NCBI RefSeq assembly: GCF_013373865.1
Contig: NC_050476.1
Location: 8,096,501 to 8,160,500 of the forward strand
DNA from: Monomorium pharaonis
Lineage: Eukaryota > Arthropoda > Insecta > Hymenoptera > Formicidae
Length of the DNA stretch: 64,000 bases
Reading direction: 5' to 3'
The notes beneath the pieces were generated by a model, which was given only the letters and a program-made list of their open reading frames with translations, searched no databases and was not told where the DNA came from. Both the position numbers and the translations under genes were made by a program. This document shows, piece after piece, positions 10,822-23,200 of the stretch. Each line of letters starts with the position of its first letter. The stretch's first letter is position 1.

Positions 10822-13800
10822 TAACATCTTTCATAGTGGCAGATGTAATTGTTGCAGCAGTAGTCACAGCAGTGGGTGCTGAACTGGATGTTGTAGTTAC
10901 AGTAACGGTAGTAAAGGATGTTTTGGGAACAGCCGAAATAGTGCTTGTGGTAATCGAGGACCGATTAGTTGTCAATTGAGCAGAAGTTGACAATTGTTCT
11001 GAAAAAATAAAAGAACAGCTAATAAGAAATATGTTGTTAGTTAGTAACTAATTAAACAGTTAATTAAATAATGTTAATATAATTTACTTGATTTTAAAAT
11101 GAGTTAATTTTTAATTTTCTCTAATTACTTTTATTAAATACATATAGTTTAACTTATATATTATATATTTTATACATGCGTATTTTTAATTTATTAACTT
11201 TTTCTAAGTTAAAAATATACTTATACAACAAAATAATTGTAAAATTAAAAAAACATACATTCTTATATAAACAATAATAATTTTTTGTTATTTTATACAT
11301 GTAACATTTTATAAATTTAATGAACAAATAAAGTATATTTTTTATAATTTATAGTGCAATTGTTTCGTTATTTAGAGTGAGTTAAGTTTTTAAAAATTGT
11401 GACATTCTAAGTTAATATAAATAATGCTTCTCAAAATTAGTTTTCTGATAATACAACTTCTAATGTAATTAAATTAATTGTATAAGTCATTCATTTCAAT
11501 TTTTTACAGTAATTTAATTAAAATAAAAATTAATTTGTCCAATTCTTGAAATATAAATGAAATAATCTAATTATGTTAAAGATTAAAGAATTAAAAATCT
11601 ATAGTTTGTACATTTATGTTCTTTTCTATCTAAAATCTGCTAAAAACGAATTTGTCAAAATTGAGATATATTATAAGGTAGTCAAATCTATCGAAAGCAG
11701 ATCATGCTAAACTGCTATCAACCGTTGTCAAAAGAAAAGGTTACAAATTGTATACAGAGTGTGTAATATTAGAAGATATCGGCAAATGGCCATTAAAACT
11801 ATTACTCGGAACTTGCTGATCATGTTATACTAACAGATTGGCGGCGGTAATCGAGCAAGATTTATGTTCGATTCTTGCTACCAATCTGCCGTCAGATTCT
11901 GTGAGCAGACTCTGTCAGGAAATTTTAAATATAATGCTGAAATAATGCACGCTGTAAGAAAATCTTAAACTTCTGAGAAAATCTGTTGTCAAGGTGCTAA
12001 CATATTGCATGCTCTTTTTACTACAGGGTTAGCATGATTTTCTTTTGAATTTTTCATAGTTTAAACAATAGTAAGTATATAATTGATAATATTATCATCA
12101 TTTTTATGTTTGTATCTTCCTAAAATTTATATATATATGCTTTTATATTAATCTTGTAGTGCAGTTTTAAACATAAAGTCATGTGCGTTAATTAGAACAT
12201 TTTTGTGAAATTAGAAATCTGAACATTGCACTGTACAAATACCGATAAAATATGATTTACTTAAGATAATTAAAGAAGTAAAAATTAAAGAATGATTATT
12301 AAATTAAAAAGGAATTAATTACCTTAGGGATAACAGCATAATATTTTTGGAGAGTTCATATTGATAAAAATGATTGCGACCTCGATGTTGAATTAAGATA
12401 AAAATTAAATGGAGGTATTTAATATTTAAGTCTGTTCGACTTTTAAAAACTCACAGTTCATCTGTCTATATATCCATGACTCTATTCTATAAGAAAATTT
12501 ACTAAAACGAATGTAACTTAATCTAACTTTTATACATAGTTGCGCTACATGCGTCTTACGAAACAGCATTTTGAATAATCGACAAGAAAATTATTTTACA
12601 TAAAAGTGAAAGATTTCTAGAAATCCTCATATACATTAATTTGTAAATACTTTGTAAATAATTTGTATGAATGACTATAAATGTTAATCTTTCGATCATA
12701 TACGGATTCCAAAATTAGCCTATACTTTGTTATATGCCTTTTCGACATGTATTGTGAAAACATAAATTATTACAAAAATATGAAACTAATATAAAAACTA
12801 TTATACTATTTAATAGAACACATTTTCTAATTTATATTTATGTTTTAATTCGCGTTTAGCTGTTGTTTAAAAAGTATAGTACAAGAACAAGTGATGTTTC
12901 AAATTTGATGTTTTTCTTCTAATTAAATATTTAAACATTACTTTATAAGGAAATAAAATTTTTTGAGTCAATACTTTTTTTTGATAAATAAAATAACATT
13001 TCTAATGCAGTTTATATTTAAATAAAAAAAATTAATAATTAAGTACCGTGCTGAGTAGATGCCTTCCTCTTGATTACTCGCGGTGGTGATGAACGAAGTG
13101 ACAATAACGGCGCTGTGGTGTTTGCCACTTTTTCGAAATCGATTGAAGATGAAGATTTGTTCTATATAAAAAACATTTTTGTTGATAAACAATTTTACTT
13201 TTAATAATTATATAACATTATTGCGATGCAGGTCGATTGATTTTTATAGTTATTTATGGAAAGATAATATAGTAGGTTGAAAATGAATGATTTGTTTTGG
13301 CATTTTTTAAAAGTGCTAACTCTAATAAATATCATTTACATTTTTCCTATCTTTGTTATATAATTTCGATATTCTTACTGTGAATATATATAAACTGTAC
13401 AAATATATTATATATATTTTTTTATTATCTACTATAATATATCATTATTTGTATATTGGCAGGACTTGTTGTATTTAAATTATTGTACTATTTTTTGTAT
13501 ACTGTTAGAATATACGAATTTACTTTTGAGTTACGTAGTCTTAAGATAATACCTTTACATATTGATTTGAAGCTTAATGTTCATTTTTGGCGTCAAAATG
13601 AACGTCAAAGTGAACGTGACGTGACCAAAAATTACCCCTACAGCATGAAATATTGCTGCAACGTTGCAGAAATATTATTTTGCAAGATTGGAATATTGCA
13701 GAAAATATTGCTGCAATATTGCAGCAATATTCCTATGTCCGCTCCAAAACAATATTGTGCAATATGTCTGCAATATTTCTGCAATATTCCCCGTAAGATT

Positions 13801-16800
13801 TCTGTAATATTTCAGCAATATTGCTGCAATATTTCTTGTAAGATTGCTGTAATATTTCTGAAACGTTAATGCGCAATATGAAGGAAATGTTGCAGGTGGT
13901 TAAATTAATCAAATAATATGTAAGATGTGTATTATACGAAAAACGGAAAATGAATTTATTGTCATACCGTTACGGCACAATAATTAAAAAAATTATTTAA
14001 TTAAAAAACAATAAAAAATTAAAAAAGTAATTAATTAAATTAACATACACCAACGGATATCGAATATCGTTCCATTCTAGATTTAAGTAAGCATTAAAAT
14101 GAAGCAAGTCCAGAAAATGCCCATCCTGATCAATTTATACGCTAGAATTACACATGCATGTATGGTTCACACATGTTTAATTAATGTATTATATATATAA
14201 GTCAGAGTGAACATCTTCTGGACTTGCTTCACTCAATCTAGTATGGGACGCAACGCTGTCGTGATTACAGAATTTGTTGCACATTATGTATCTTTTAGCT
14301 CTAATCTTACATAAAAATTTAAAATAAAAATATCCTGCTCTATTTTTTTATTTGTCCCTTAAAACTATGTAAAATATTACTTATTGTTAGTTCTAGATTA
14401 AGAAATACGGATTATACGGAAATAAATTTTGCACGGTTGCAATATAATATTGCCACAATATTATGCAATATTTGTTAGGAAATATTACATTTGTAATATT
14501 GCTACAATATTGCACAACATCTGCTAAGAAATATTACATTTGTAATATTGCTGCAATATTGTGCAACATTTGCTAGGGAATATTATATTTGTAATATTGC
14601 TACAATATTTCTGCAATATTGGTTATATTATGCACTATTGCAATATTTCTGTAACGTTGCAGCAATATTTCATGCTGTAGGGGTACAAATTGATATCTTT
14701 ATTTTTTATTATAACGTTGAAAAGACGTTTAGCAGATAAGGCAAAGCAGAGGGCGCTCAGTAATATTTTTTAATGTGATTTAAAAAATAAAGTAAAATAG
14801 GAAATATGAATAAATATTACACATTTTTAAAAAATAAACACAAAAAGTATATAAATTATTCAATCTTAATTTAATGAAACATATGCGTAATATATAATAG
14901 GATTAGCTGCTTATTTGATCAAAAAGTTTGAGACCTATTATTTTATTCATAATTATAAAAAAGTTATTTAAAAACTTTTTAAAATTAAAAAAATAAGACG
15001 TAAAGGTTGCTATCAGCAGTTAAAGTTACTACTTTTCATAACTTTAACTGCTGGTAATGACTTATATAAAGTAATGATGTATATGTAAGTTAATGATGTA
15101 TAAAATGAGAGAATATACGTAATTCAAAATTAAATTCAGAAAATATATACAAAATAATATACTGATTTAGATTAATGAATGTTGTCTACATTATATACAA
15201 TATGTATATTCACAATACAGTTACGAATAATTCGAATGATATCAGGGTGCTATTAGGGTGTTTTTAGATTTAAATCGTAACAAATGCCATTTTGCTAACA
15301 ATTTTTTAGAAATTTTGTGGTCAATCTGCTGGCTTATTGCACGCATTTTGCTTGCTGTGATATGTAAATTAAATTTTAAATCCGAAACTTCAAATTCTAA
15401 AAATTAATGTTATATAATTTTAAATACTGTAGGATTTTTGTTGTACATAATGATTGTGCGTTATCTCTACATATAAAGTTATTCAGATAATTATTTATTT
15501 TAATTATATCTTTGTGACTCTCTCTCCCTATTTTTGTGTATAAAATTAAATTAATAAATTTACTGAATTTTTTAATAATATGTGAATCTATTACATCTGT
15601 TATTTATAGTTGTTATTATATTTTGCACTAACAGTTAAATAAATTTGCATTTATTTATTCAAAGAATGTATAAAATATTACTTTTTATATTATCAATTTT
15701 TACTTAATTAAATTATGAAAAAAAATGAAAATTGATATATATATATATATAATATTGTAATGTCGGAAACACTTCGAGCAAATAATTATGTTTAAAAAAA
15801 TTGAGTAAGAAAGAATTAATTATTAATTTAGCACCTGAAGAATTGAATCAAATGTTTGAGAACCAATGCCGGTTCTAATAGGTTCTGGAGTTTTATCTCT
15901 CTTAGGTTCTACTGTTTTAACATCGTCCTCAACAATGTCGTGTAGTACATGCAGTATTGTCGCCGCGGTAGTTTGCGGCAATTCAACTGGCACATCTGGC
16001 GGCAGTGGGCTTTTCTGCGCCAGACGTTTCGCTTCTTCCATAGCTCTCTTCAGACTTTGTTGATTCTGAAGCGACGCTTTACTGCAGCTTTTGCCAATTT
16101 GAGAACTCTTAATTGCGTTTCTTACTACCTACAAAATTGTAAAAAAAAGTTTATTAGTTAGCGCTTTATTATTGCTTCTTTTACGGAATTATAAAATAGA
16201 AATCTTTTGTACTTGACTCCAACGACGTTCGGCTGAAGTTAACACGGCTAATCTGGCAATTCTTTTCCATCGCTCGACGTTGCTCTCGTTCTCGGGTTGT
16301 TGAAGAGTTATTTCTTCTTGAAGATCGACGTCGGCTGGATTTACTGGACCTGCGACTTGAAAGTCTTTCATGAGCCTTCTTTCCCAGATCTTCATTTTCT
16401 TGCCCAGTACAGCTAGTTTCAAGAAAACGGTCAGTATGAGTTTTGTATATAATGTTATGTTAATCATGGTGGAAGGAAAACAAGGTGTGCTCTTGCGCAT
16501 AACCAATGAGCGCGTGGGTCCAAATCGGTGACATTGATTTATTAGCCAATAACATTAAGACCGCAATTTTTCAAATGAGATTAAAATTTTATTCCTGTTC
16601 TATATATAATGCAATTTTATTTTATATAATTAATTGTAAGTAAAGAAAAAAGATATATAAAGGAATATTAAAATTAATGTAAAGGAAGGATGAATTGTAC
16701 AATATAAAATATGTGTGAGAAAAAGATAAATAATATATTATGGATATAAGATAGGTTTATTTAAATGCAACAAAAAATTAACATGGCACGCTGGTATTTC

Positions 16801-19800
16801 AGTACATAAATTTTGAAACTTTTTTGTATAAACGTTTGTTTTTTACATCAGATACTAACTTTTTATTTAATTCTCGTAATGTAATGTGCGTTCTTGTACG
16901 AACAAGACATAACATAACTTCTTCAGGTATACCATACTCTTTCGGCACTTTTTCCATTGTTAATTTAGTTACAGTCTTAAAAATCCATCTACTTTTAGAT
17001 AAGGTAGTTCCGTGAAATTCTTCAAAAATTTTATTCATAATAAACGCTGCTTCAATGAAATGATCAGAGGGATAAATCAAATGACCATCTGATAATGTTG
17101 AAACCCAATCGGGCTTATGCGGTGAAAATTGAACATTTTTTGTATAGTTTCCCAAAAAACTATATTGAAGACGAAACCTATAAGCTACATAACCTGCTAT
17201 ATAGACAAGAGCTTCACCTTCAATAATCTCTTCGATCATTCTCTGTCTGTCTTCAGGAAAATCTACAGTAATTAAAGATAAAAATAAAGTTTTAATAATG
17301 CAATAAAAGTATAAATAAATATAAAAAATGACACCTATAAAATTTAAAGTTTACAATAAAAATTTTTATTAATAACGCATATTATTCAATTATTGTATGT
17401 ACTTATAAAATAAGAATGTATAATTATGTTAATTTCAATCCTGTATTATATATACTCTATAGAGGATAATCTTTTCCGTCGAAGCTGCATGATTTTTAAA
17501 TGCAAAATGTCAACTCAATAATGTAATAAGTACAAATATTCTTCTACTCACTATTAATTTTTGCTACAAATATTATGATAAATGATTACATCTGTTTATT
17601 TCACGTTTAACTATATTGAAACGATAAATATATTCTATTTTGTGCAAATGGAATATATTAACGCAAAATTATATTTTTCAATTAAATTCTATGTATAAAG
17701 TAATACACCCGTACCGTCTAACCCTTCTTCAATAAAATCGAATTCGTTGAATTCAGCGTTAAAGCAAGCAGCTTCTTCATCAACTTCAACTTGTTGCTTT
17801 CCTACCGTAGATTCTAAGGCATATGTCATCATTTCATCTGTCCTGTCGTTGAAATCTATCAAGGCAAAATCCTCATCTTTTTCAGTGTTTCGTTTTTCAG
17901 GAAGTATATCAGCAGAATGTTTTCGTAAGATATACCATCTTAATCTATACTGAAAATTCAAGGCTGATGGCTGGTCATTCGTTGCACCCATAGATCTTAG
18001 GTAAGAGAAAAGATTTTCTAAACAATCCTGCGTCAATCGGTTTGTTAAAATAAAAGATATTTTAAAAGTTGTTGTATTAAAATTTTGTTGCAAGTACAGC
18101 AACAACTGTTGAAGAGAATTATTATTTAGAATAACTCCTTTTTGAAACGGGAGTAATGACTTGTGATTGCCAACTCTCATGGTAAGCATTGTATTTGTCA
18201 CTTTATTCAGAATTTCATTCTGACGCTCTAAATTTAATCCATAAGGCTCTTTACCAGGTCTATATCCTTTGGATACTTTACTGTTAAATATATCAAACCA
18301 CGCATCTATTAATTCTATAAATTCAGAAGCCACATCATAATTATCTTGACTTAAAAATCCATGTTTACCACACCATAAAATAGCTCGTGCAGTTGTCTTG
18401 GAGAACAGTTTAGCAGCTGTAGATACCTTTTGTCTATTTGATCCGGAAACATCTAAATGTCTTTGAGTGATTGTGAAAAGAACTTTTAAATCTCTGTTTT
18501 CATTTACGGATAAAGCTTCTTCTACACAATCTTTTGAAACAAATTTTTCATTTACAAAAAAGCCATTATCCAGAAAGTGATTCCTTAGTAACTTTAACAA
18601 GTGAGGTCCATCGTTAAAAACAAAAACTTTGTACTTGTCATTACATGGATGTTGAAAATAAGAATTTTGTGAACTTCCAATTCCTACGTTTATATTATTC
18701 AAAACTTTAGTATTTGTTGGACCTAAATCACATGTAAAAGCAACTACAATGTAAGTAGCTTCATACAATTCTGATATTACATTATTCACGATATTCTTAC
18801 TAAGAGGTTTATCGTAGTCATAAAAAATAATTTGTTTCCACTTATGAAATAGGCCTCTGACCATACCAACTTGTACTGTCTTGTGTGGTCCTATGACTTT
18901 TTCTTTCTTTTTATCTATTTCCATTTTTTGAGAAATATATATTTCATCGAAGCATATAACGCAAAGTCTTTCATGCAACTGCAACAATGGCGCTTTTTTC
19001 TTCATTAAAAAAATAATTTCAGATAAAATTCCATTTTTTAACTCCATGCGAGATGCCCAATTCCTAAGTGTGGATAATCCTGGTAGCGGGTAGTGATTTT
19101 CTCTTAAAAAGCGATATGCTTTTGGACTTATGCTTCTTAAGGTTATTGCAGCAGATATGTCTTCAAGACCCCACTTTACTCTTTTTCTTTTATTATTCAT
19201 TAAAAGGTCAATTTGTTTCGGAGTAAATATCTTTTTGAGCGCATTTTGGACATTTTCTATTACGCGTTTTGTAACTGTCTTTTCTGTTTGCAATCGTTTT
19301 ACTTTTTTCATAAGCAAATTGTTTTTCTTGTTCGTTCTACTTAATTTCTTTTTCAAATCTTGAATTATTATTTGTGTGCTTATCATTGTATCATTACTTG
19401 TACTTCTGAAAGTAAAATAAATTAAAATATTAAACAATATTCAATAATCTCTTGTATAGCAATAAAGTCGTGAACACGCATGAAATCAATAACATCATAC
19501 CCAATATTTTCTTGTGAAGATTGGACAAAACATGTTTCTACTTTATCTTCCGTTAAAATGTCGATCAAATTAGTCTCAGACTCACTAAACCTGTTTTTGC
19601 TGTTAAAAGAGAAATTACTTTTAAATATAATTTTAAATATAATTACAATCTTTACATTATAAGAAAACATTTTATATAATAAAATGATACACACCTGCTG
19701 TTTTCACTAACATTTATCATATTCTGTTGATTTTGCACTTCCTTCAGCACTTCTCCATTCACTAGTGGCAAATTTTCTGTTGGAATTGCATGATCACGAA

Positions 19801-20164
19801 GTTTCTTCTTAGGCGAGTAGTTTTCGCAGTTTACTAAATAAGCTGGCATTGGTTTATAACAGCTTGGTGTAAAGTGGACAGAGCATATGCGAGCTACAAA
19901 AAGGAATTTAAATGAAAAAAAAATTAGAAATGCCTCAATATTATAATTTATATGTATTCAAATAAATACTGTACCGTTTTTCAGGTTAACTTTTTTTTTC
20001 TTTGAAACTTGCATCCATTTTAATGCAGTTTCTTCATCCTTTGGATAAGAGAAAAATTGAATATTTTTCCCTTTTGAACTATCGCTTTTATTTTTGCATC
20101 CAATTGCACTACACATAGGCATTTTAAAAGATTTTTAAGACGAAATATATTCACCGTATACAAA

Positions 20165-20215
<51 letters not shown>

Positions 20216-23200
20216 ATATGGCGCTTATTTGGACCTCCGCCATGTCTGCGCAGAACATGCTGAATTTCGACCCCCGGGAAGAGCACACCTTGTTTTCCTT
20301 CCACCATGATGTTAATCTTCAATGAGCTTCAATGATAAATCTCGACAGCAATCATCCCAACATATCAAACAAATGTATCTAATTGATATGTTTGTGTGTA
20401 ATATATTTTATGTTTTAAATATATATACAAATATATACAATATATGTACAATACAAAAAATTTATTTTTTTAAAGTTTTTTGTTAAAATAATAAAATAAT
20501 AAAAATGATAGAATTTTGTATAATAATAAATTAAACATCAGACCGATATGTAATTATATATGAGCCAAACTTGATTGGGGTTGATAATATAGTCATTTGT
20601 GAACATTAAGATTTCGTAGATATGTATTTTTTTTGTAGATTTAGAAATTATTTTAAATAATTAACGTACACGTATTAATATTAGCCTATGAATTAAACTT
20701 TTACCAAGAGTATATAAAATGTTTTCAGACTGCTTTTTATCATTCTATATCTGGATTTGCTAATAAAGTTTGTTTAGTCACTAATCTTTTTTTACGGCTT
20801 TTAATCGTAATTTGACGAACATATATAGTCTTATTCCTCAATCTATTTTGAAGCCAGAAATACCATTTACTTGTATGCACGTATAAGCTACATAACTTTT
20901 ATATGAAGCAAATATTTTCATGAGCAATCATCCCTGGCTTTATTTGTGTATGTACTTTAAACATATAAAAGAGTATTCAATTTGAAAATTAATGGTTGAA
21001 CAGAATAGTCGGTAAAACAGGGGGATTTCTTTAAGGCTCAAACATTTTTGAATTAAATTTACAGAATTGAAAATCCTTTTACACGTTTTAAGTACGTACA
21101 CAAATAAAGGGGAGATAATTAATTTCAAGACCAAAAATGTAAAAAAATTTTAAAAGTTATATTTGCTCATGAAAATATTTGCTACATATACAAGTTATAT
21201 AGCTTATATCAGGCATGTCAAACACGCGACCCGCCAAGTTTTTAAAAATTAAAAAAAAAATATATTAATTATTTTAAAGTAAATTTTATTTTTATTTATA
21301 TGCAGTTTAATTTAATGCACTTGCAGTGTGCTGTTTAAAATTTGCATTTTAATAATTTTTAATGTAGTGATTGAAAAAGAGAGAAAATATAGGATTAAAT
21401 TAAATCGAACATACATAAATCTCATTTATGTGCATTTATGATTGGGTAAACACTTTGCGGGGACGATGGTGCGGAGAAAAGTGCGAAGGTACCTTTTCAT
21501 TTAATGCTTGACACTGGCGTTTCGAGCGATTGCGTGGCCACACGTCATCAGCGTCAACCAGAAAAAAGTTTAAATTTTTCACCTTTAAGTGTCAAAGCTT
21601 GATATTAATTGGATAAATATGGGTTATTAACTAAATAACCTTTTATGATTTATATTAAAAAAATTGTAAAAATGGATTTTGGAAATGAATTAAAAAATTT
21701 TGAAAATGTAAATTAGTTTAACTGCAAGTTATTATAATATTCTATTTTGTATAATACGAGTAAATTTTTTTGTGTGCGATTTTATGTGATGATTTACGTT
21801 TTATTATGATTATGTTTGATATAAAATATTTATAGTTAAAGTTCAAAAAATAACATGAAATATAAAATGACTATGTATGTATATTGTATAATATACAATA
21901 AAATGTAAAATATTTTTAGTTTAAAAAATGACATGAAATATAAAACAACTATGTATGTATAATATACAATACATTGAGCTTGACATTGAGTCTAATAAAT
22001 ACATAATACATAATATAATCATTCTAAAAATCGTATTTTATTAATTTTTTGAACATTGAAAACATGCGGCCCCCAATTTAATACAAAATAGATCATGTGG
22101 CTCGTAATATATCATATGAGTTTGACATGCCTGGCTTATATGTACAAATGAATGGTGTTCTCTTCTTTGGAATAGATTGAAGAATTAGATTATAGTTGTC
22201 AAATTACAATTAAAAGCTGTAAAAGAAGTTTTTTGACTAAACAAATTTTATTAGCAAATCCAGATACAGAATGATAAAACAATTTTTTAAACTTTTGGTA
22301 TGAAGTTCAATTCATAGATTGATATTAATACGTATACTTTAATTCTGAAAAAGAATTTTTTTAATTATAAAAAAAAATACATACAAAATCTTGTTAATAA
22401 TGCGCACAAATAACTCATTATTGACCTCAATCATTTTTTAAATTAAAATTAAAGAGATGGTGCTGGGATTTAAGCCCATTTTGCTTGCTAGGTCAATACA
22501 TTTACACATCTCGTGTGTTTGTAACCGGTTTCGGTAAAGTAGGTTTCTTAACATACGGTTAATGGATACACTGTGCACATTGTTATTTTACACATAACAT
22601 TTACCTTATGCTCGGTCTACAATGTCAGCAGGAGTAATGGAGTAAAGAGTAAGAGTAACAATTAATCAATTAAAAACCGGGAGTAAACGAAATGGGCAAA
22701 TCTCATTTTATATTTCTTACTTCTTACTCCTACTCCATTACTCTTGCTGACATTGTAGACCGAGCATTACATTAGAGATAACTTTACGGATGAAATAAGA
22801 TGTATTTAGAGATACATTATTATTATGACTATATTTATAGTTAACTTGAACTTAATATTAAGTATAATTAATAAAACTAATAAATGAGATTTTATAATGC
22901 GAGGTAGTTTTGAAACGCCTTATTCTATTTTTAATTTACTTGTTGGTATAATTGTCGGAGTTAAAACATAATTAAGGAAGGTTGACAGACGGTCTGTTTG
23001 ACTGTTTGAACTATCTTATATATATATGAGAAATAATGCAAGTAATGTGGTTGTGGCGAATGAGACAAAGTCAAAGGGTTAAATGTTAAATTCGATCAAT
23101 AAAATAAACTTAACAAGAATGTGAATAATCTCATGGCTGAATGTATGTAGCAGTTGCTCGATACAGTAGGAATTGTTTAAGTTAATTTTTAATATGCTTT

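Larger units (their letters stand above)
16457..20316 (-). mobile_element. Complete P element with TIRs, target duplication and transposase
   Basis: The element spans 16465-20308 (3844 bp). Both ends carry a perfect 30-bp inverted repeat starting CATGGTGGAAGGAAAACAAG; the Drosophila P element has 31-bp ends starting CATGATGAAATAACATAAGG, a close match in length and sequence. It is flanked by an 8-bp direct duplication, ATGTTAAT (16457-16464 and 20309-20316), the P-element size. It holds a five-exon transposase gene with its own AATAAA signal (16756-16761). It lies in trp intron 13 in the same orientation as trp, about 45 bp before the exon 14 acceptor. Perfect ends, intact duplication and an open transposase indicate a young and possibly active copy. 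Confidence 0.95.

Noticed and set aside
10615..10979. Leucine-rich and valine/alanine-rich frames opposite or beside trp exon 17
   Set aside because: They are shifted readings of trinucleotide repeats that encode the Thr/Ala/Ser tail of TRP.
11838..11897. tRNA-like or SINE-like B box (TGTTCGATTCT) within an inverted repeat in trp intron 16
   Set aside because: No cloverleaf could be drawn and no A box or 3' tail is visible; treated as a chance or degraded foldback.
16414..16506. Start of a 105-codon minus-strand frame reaching into the P-element end
   Set aside because: The first codons come from the P terminal repeat and the trp intron; the real exon begins at the acceptor at 16412.
20020..20322. 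100-codon minus-strand frame with a long Ile-Tyr run
   Set aside because: It reads the AT microsatellite and the P terminal repeat; the THAP exon uses another frame here.
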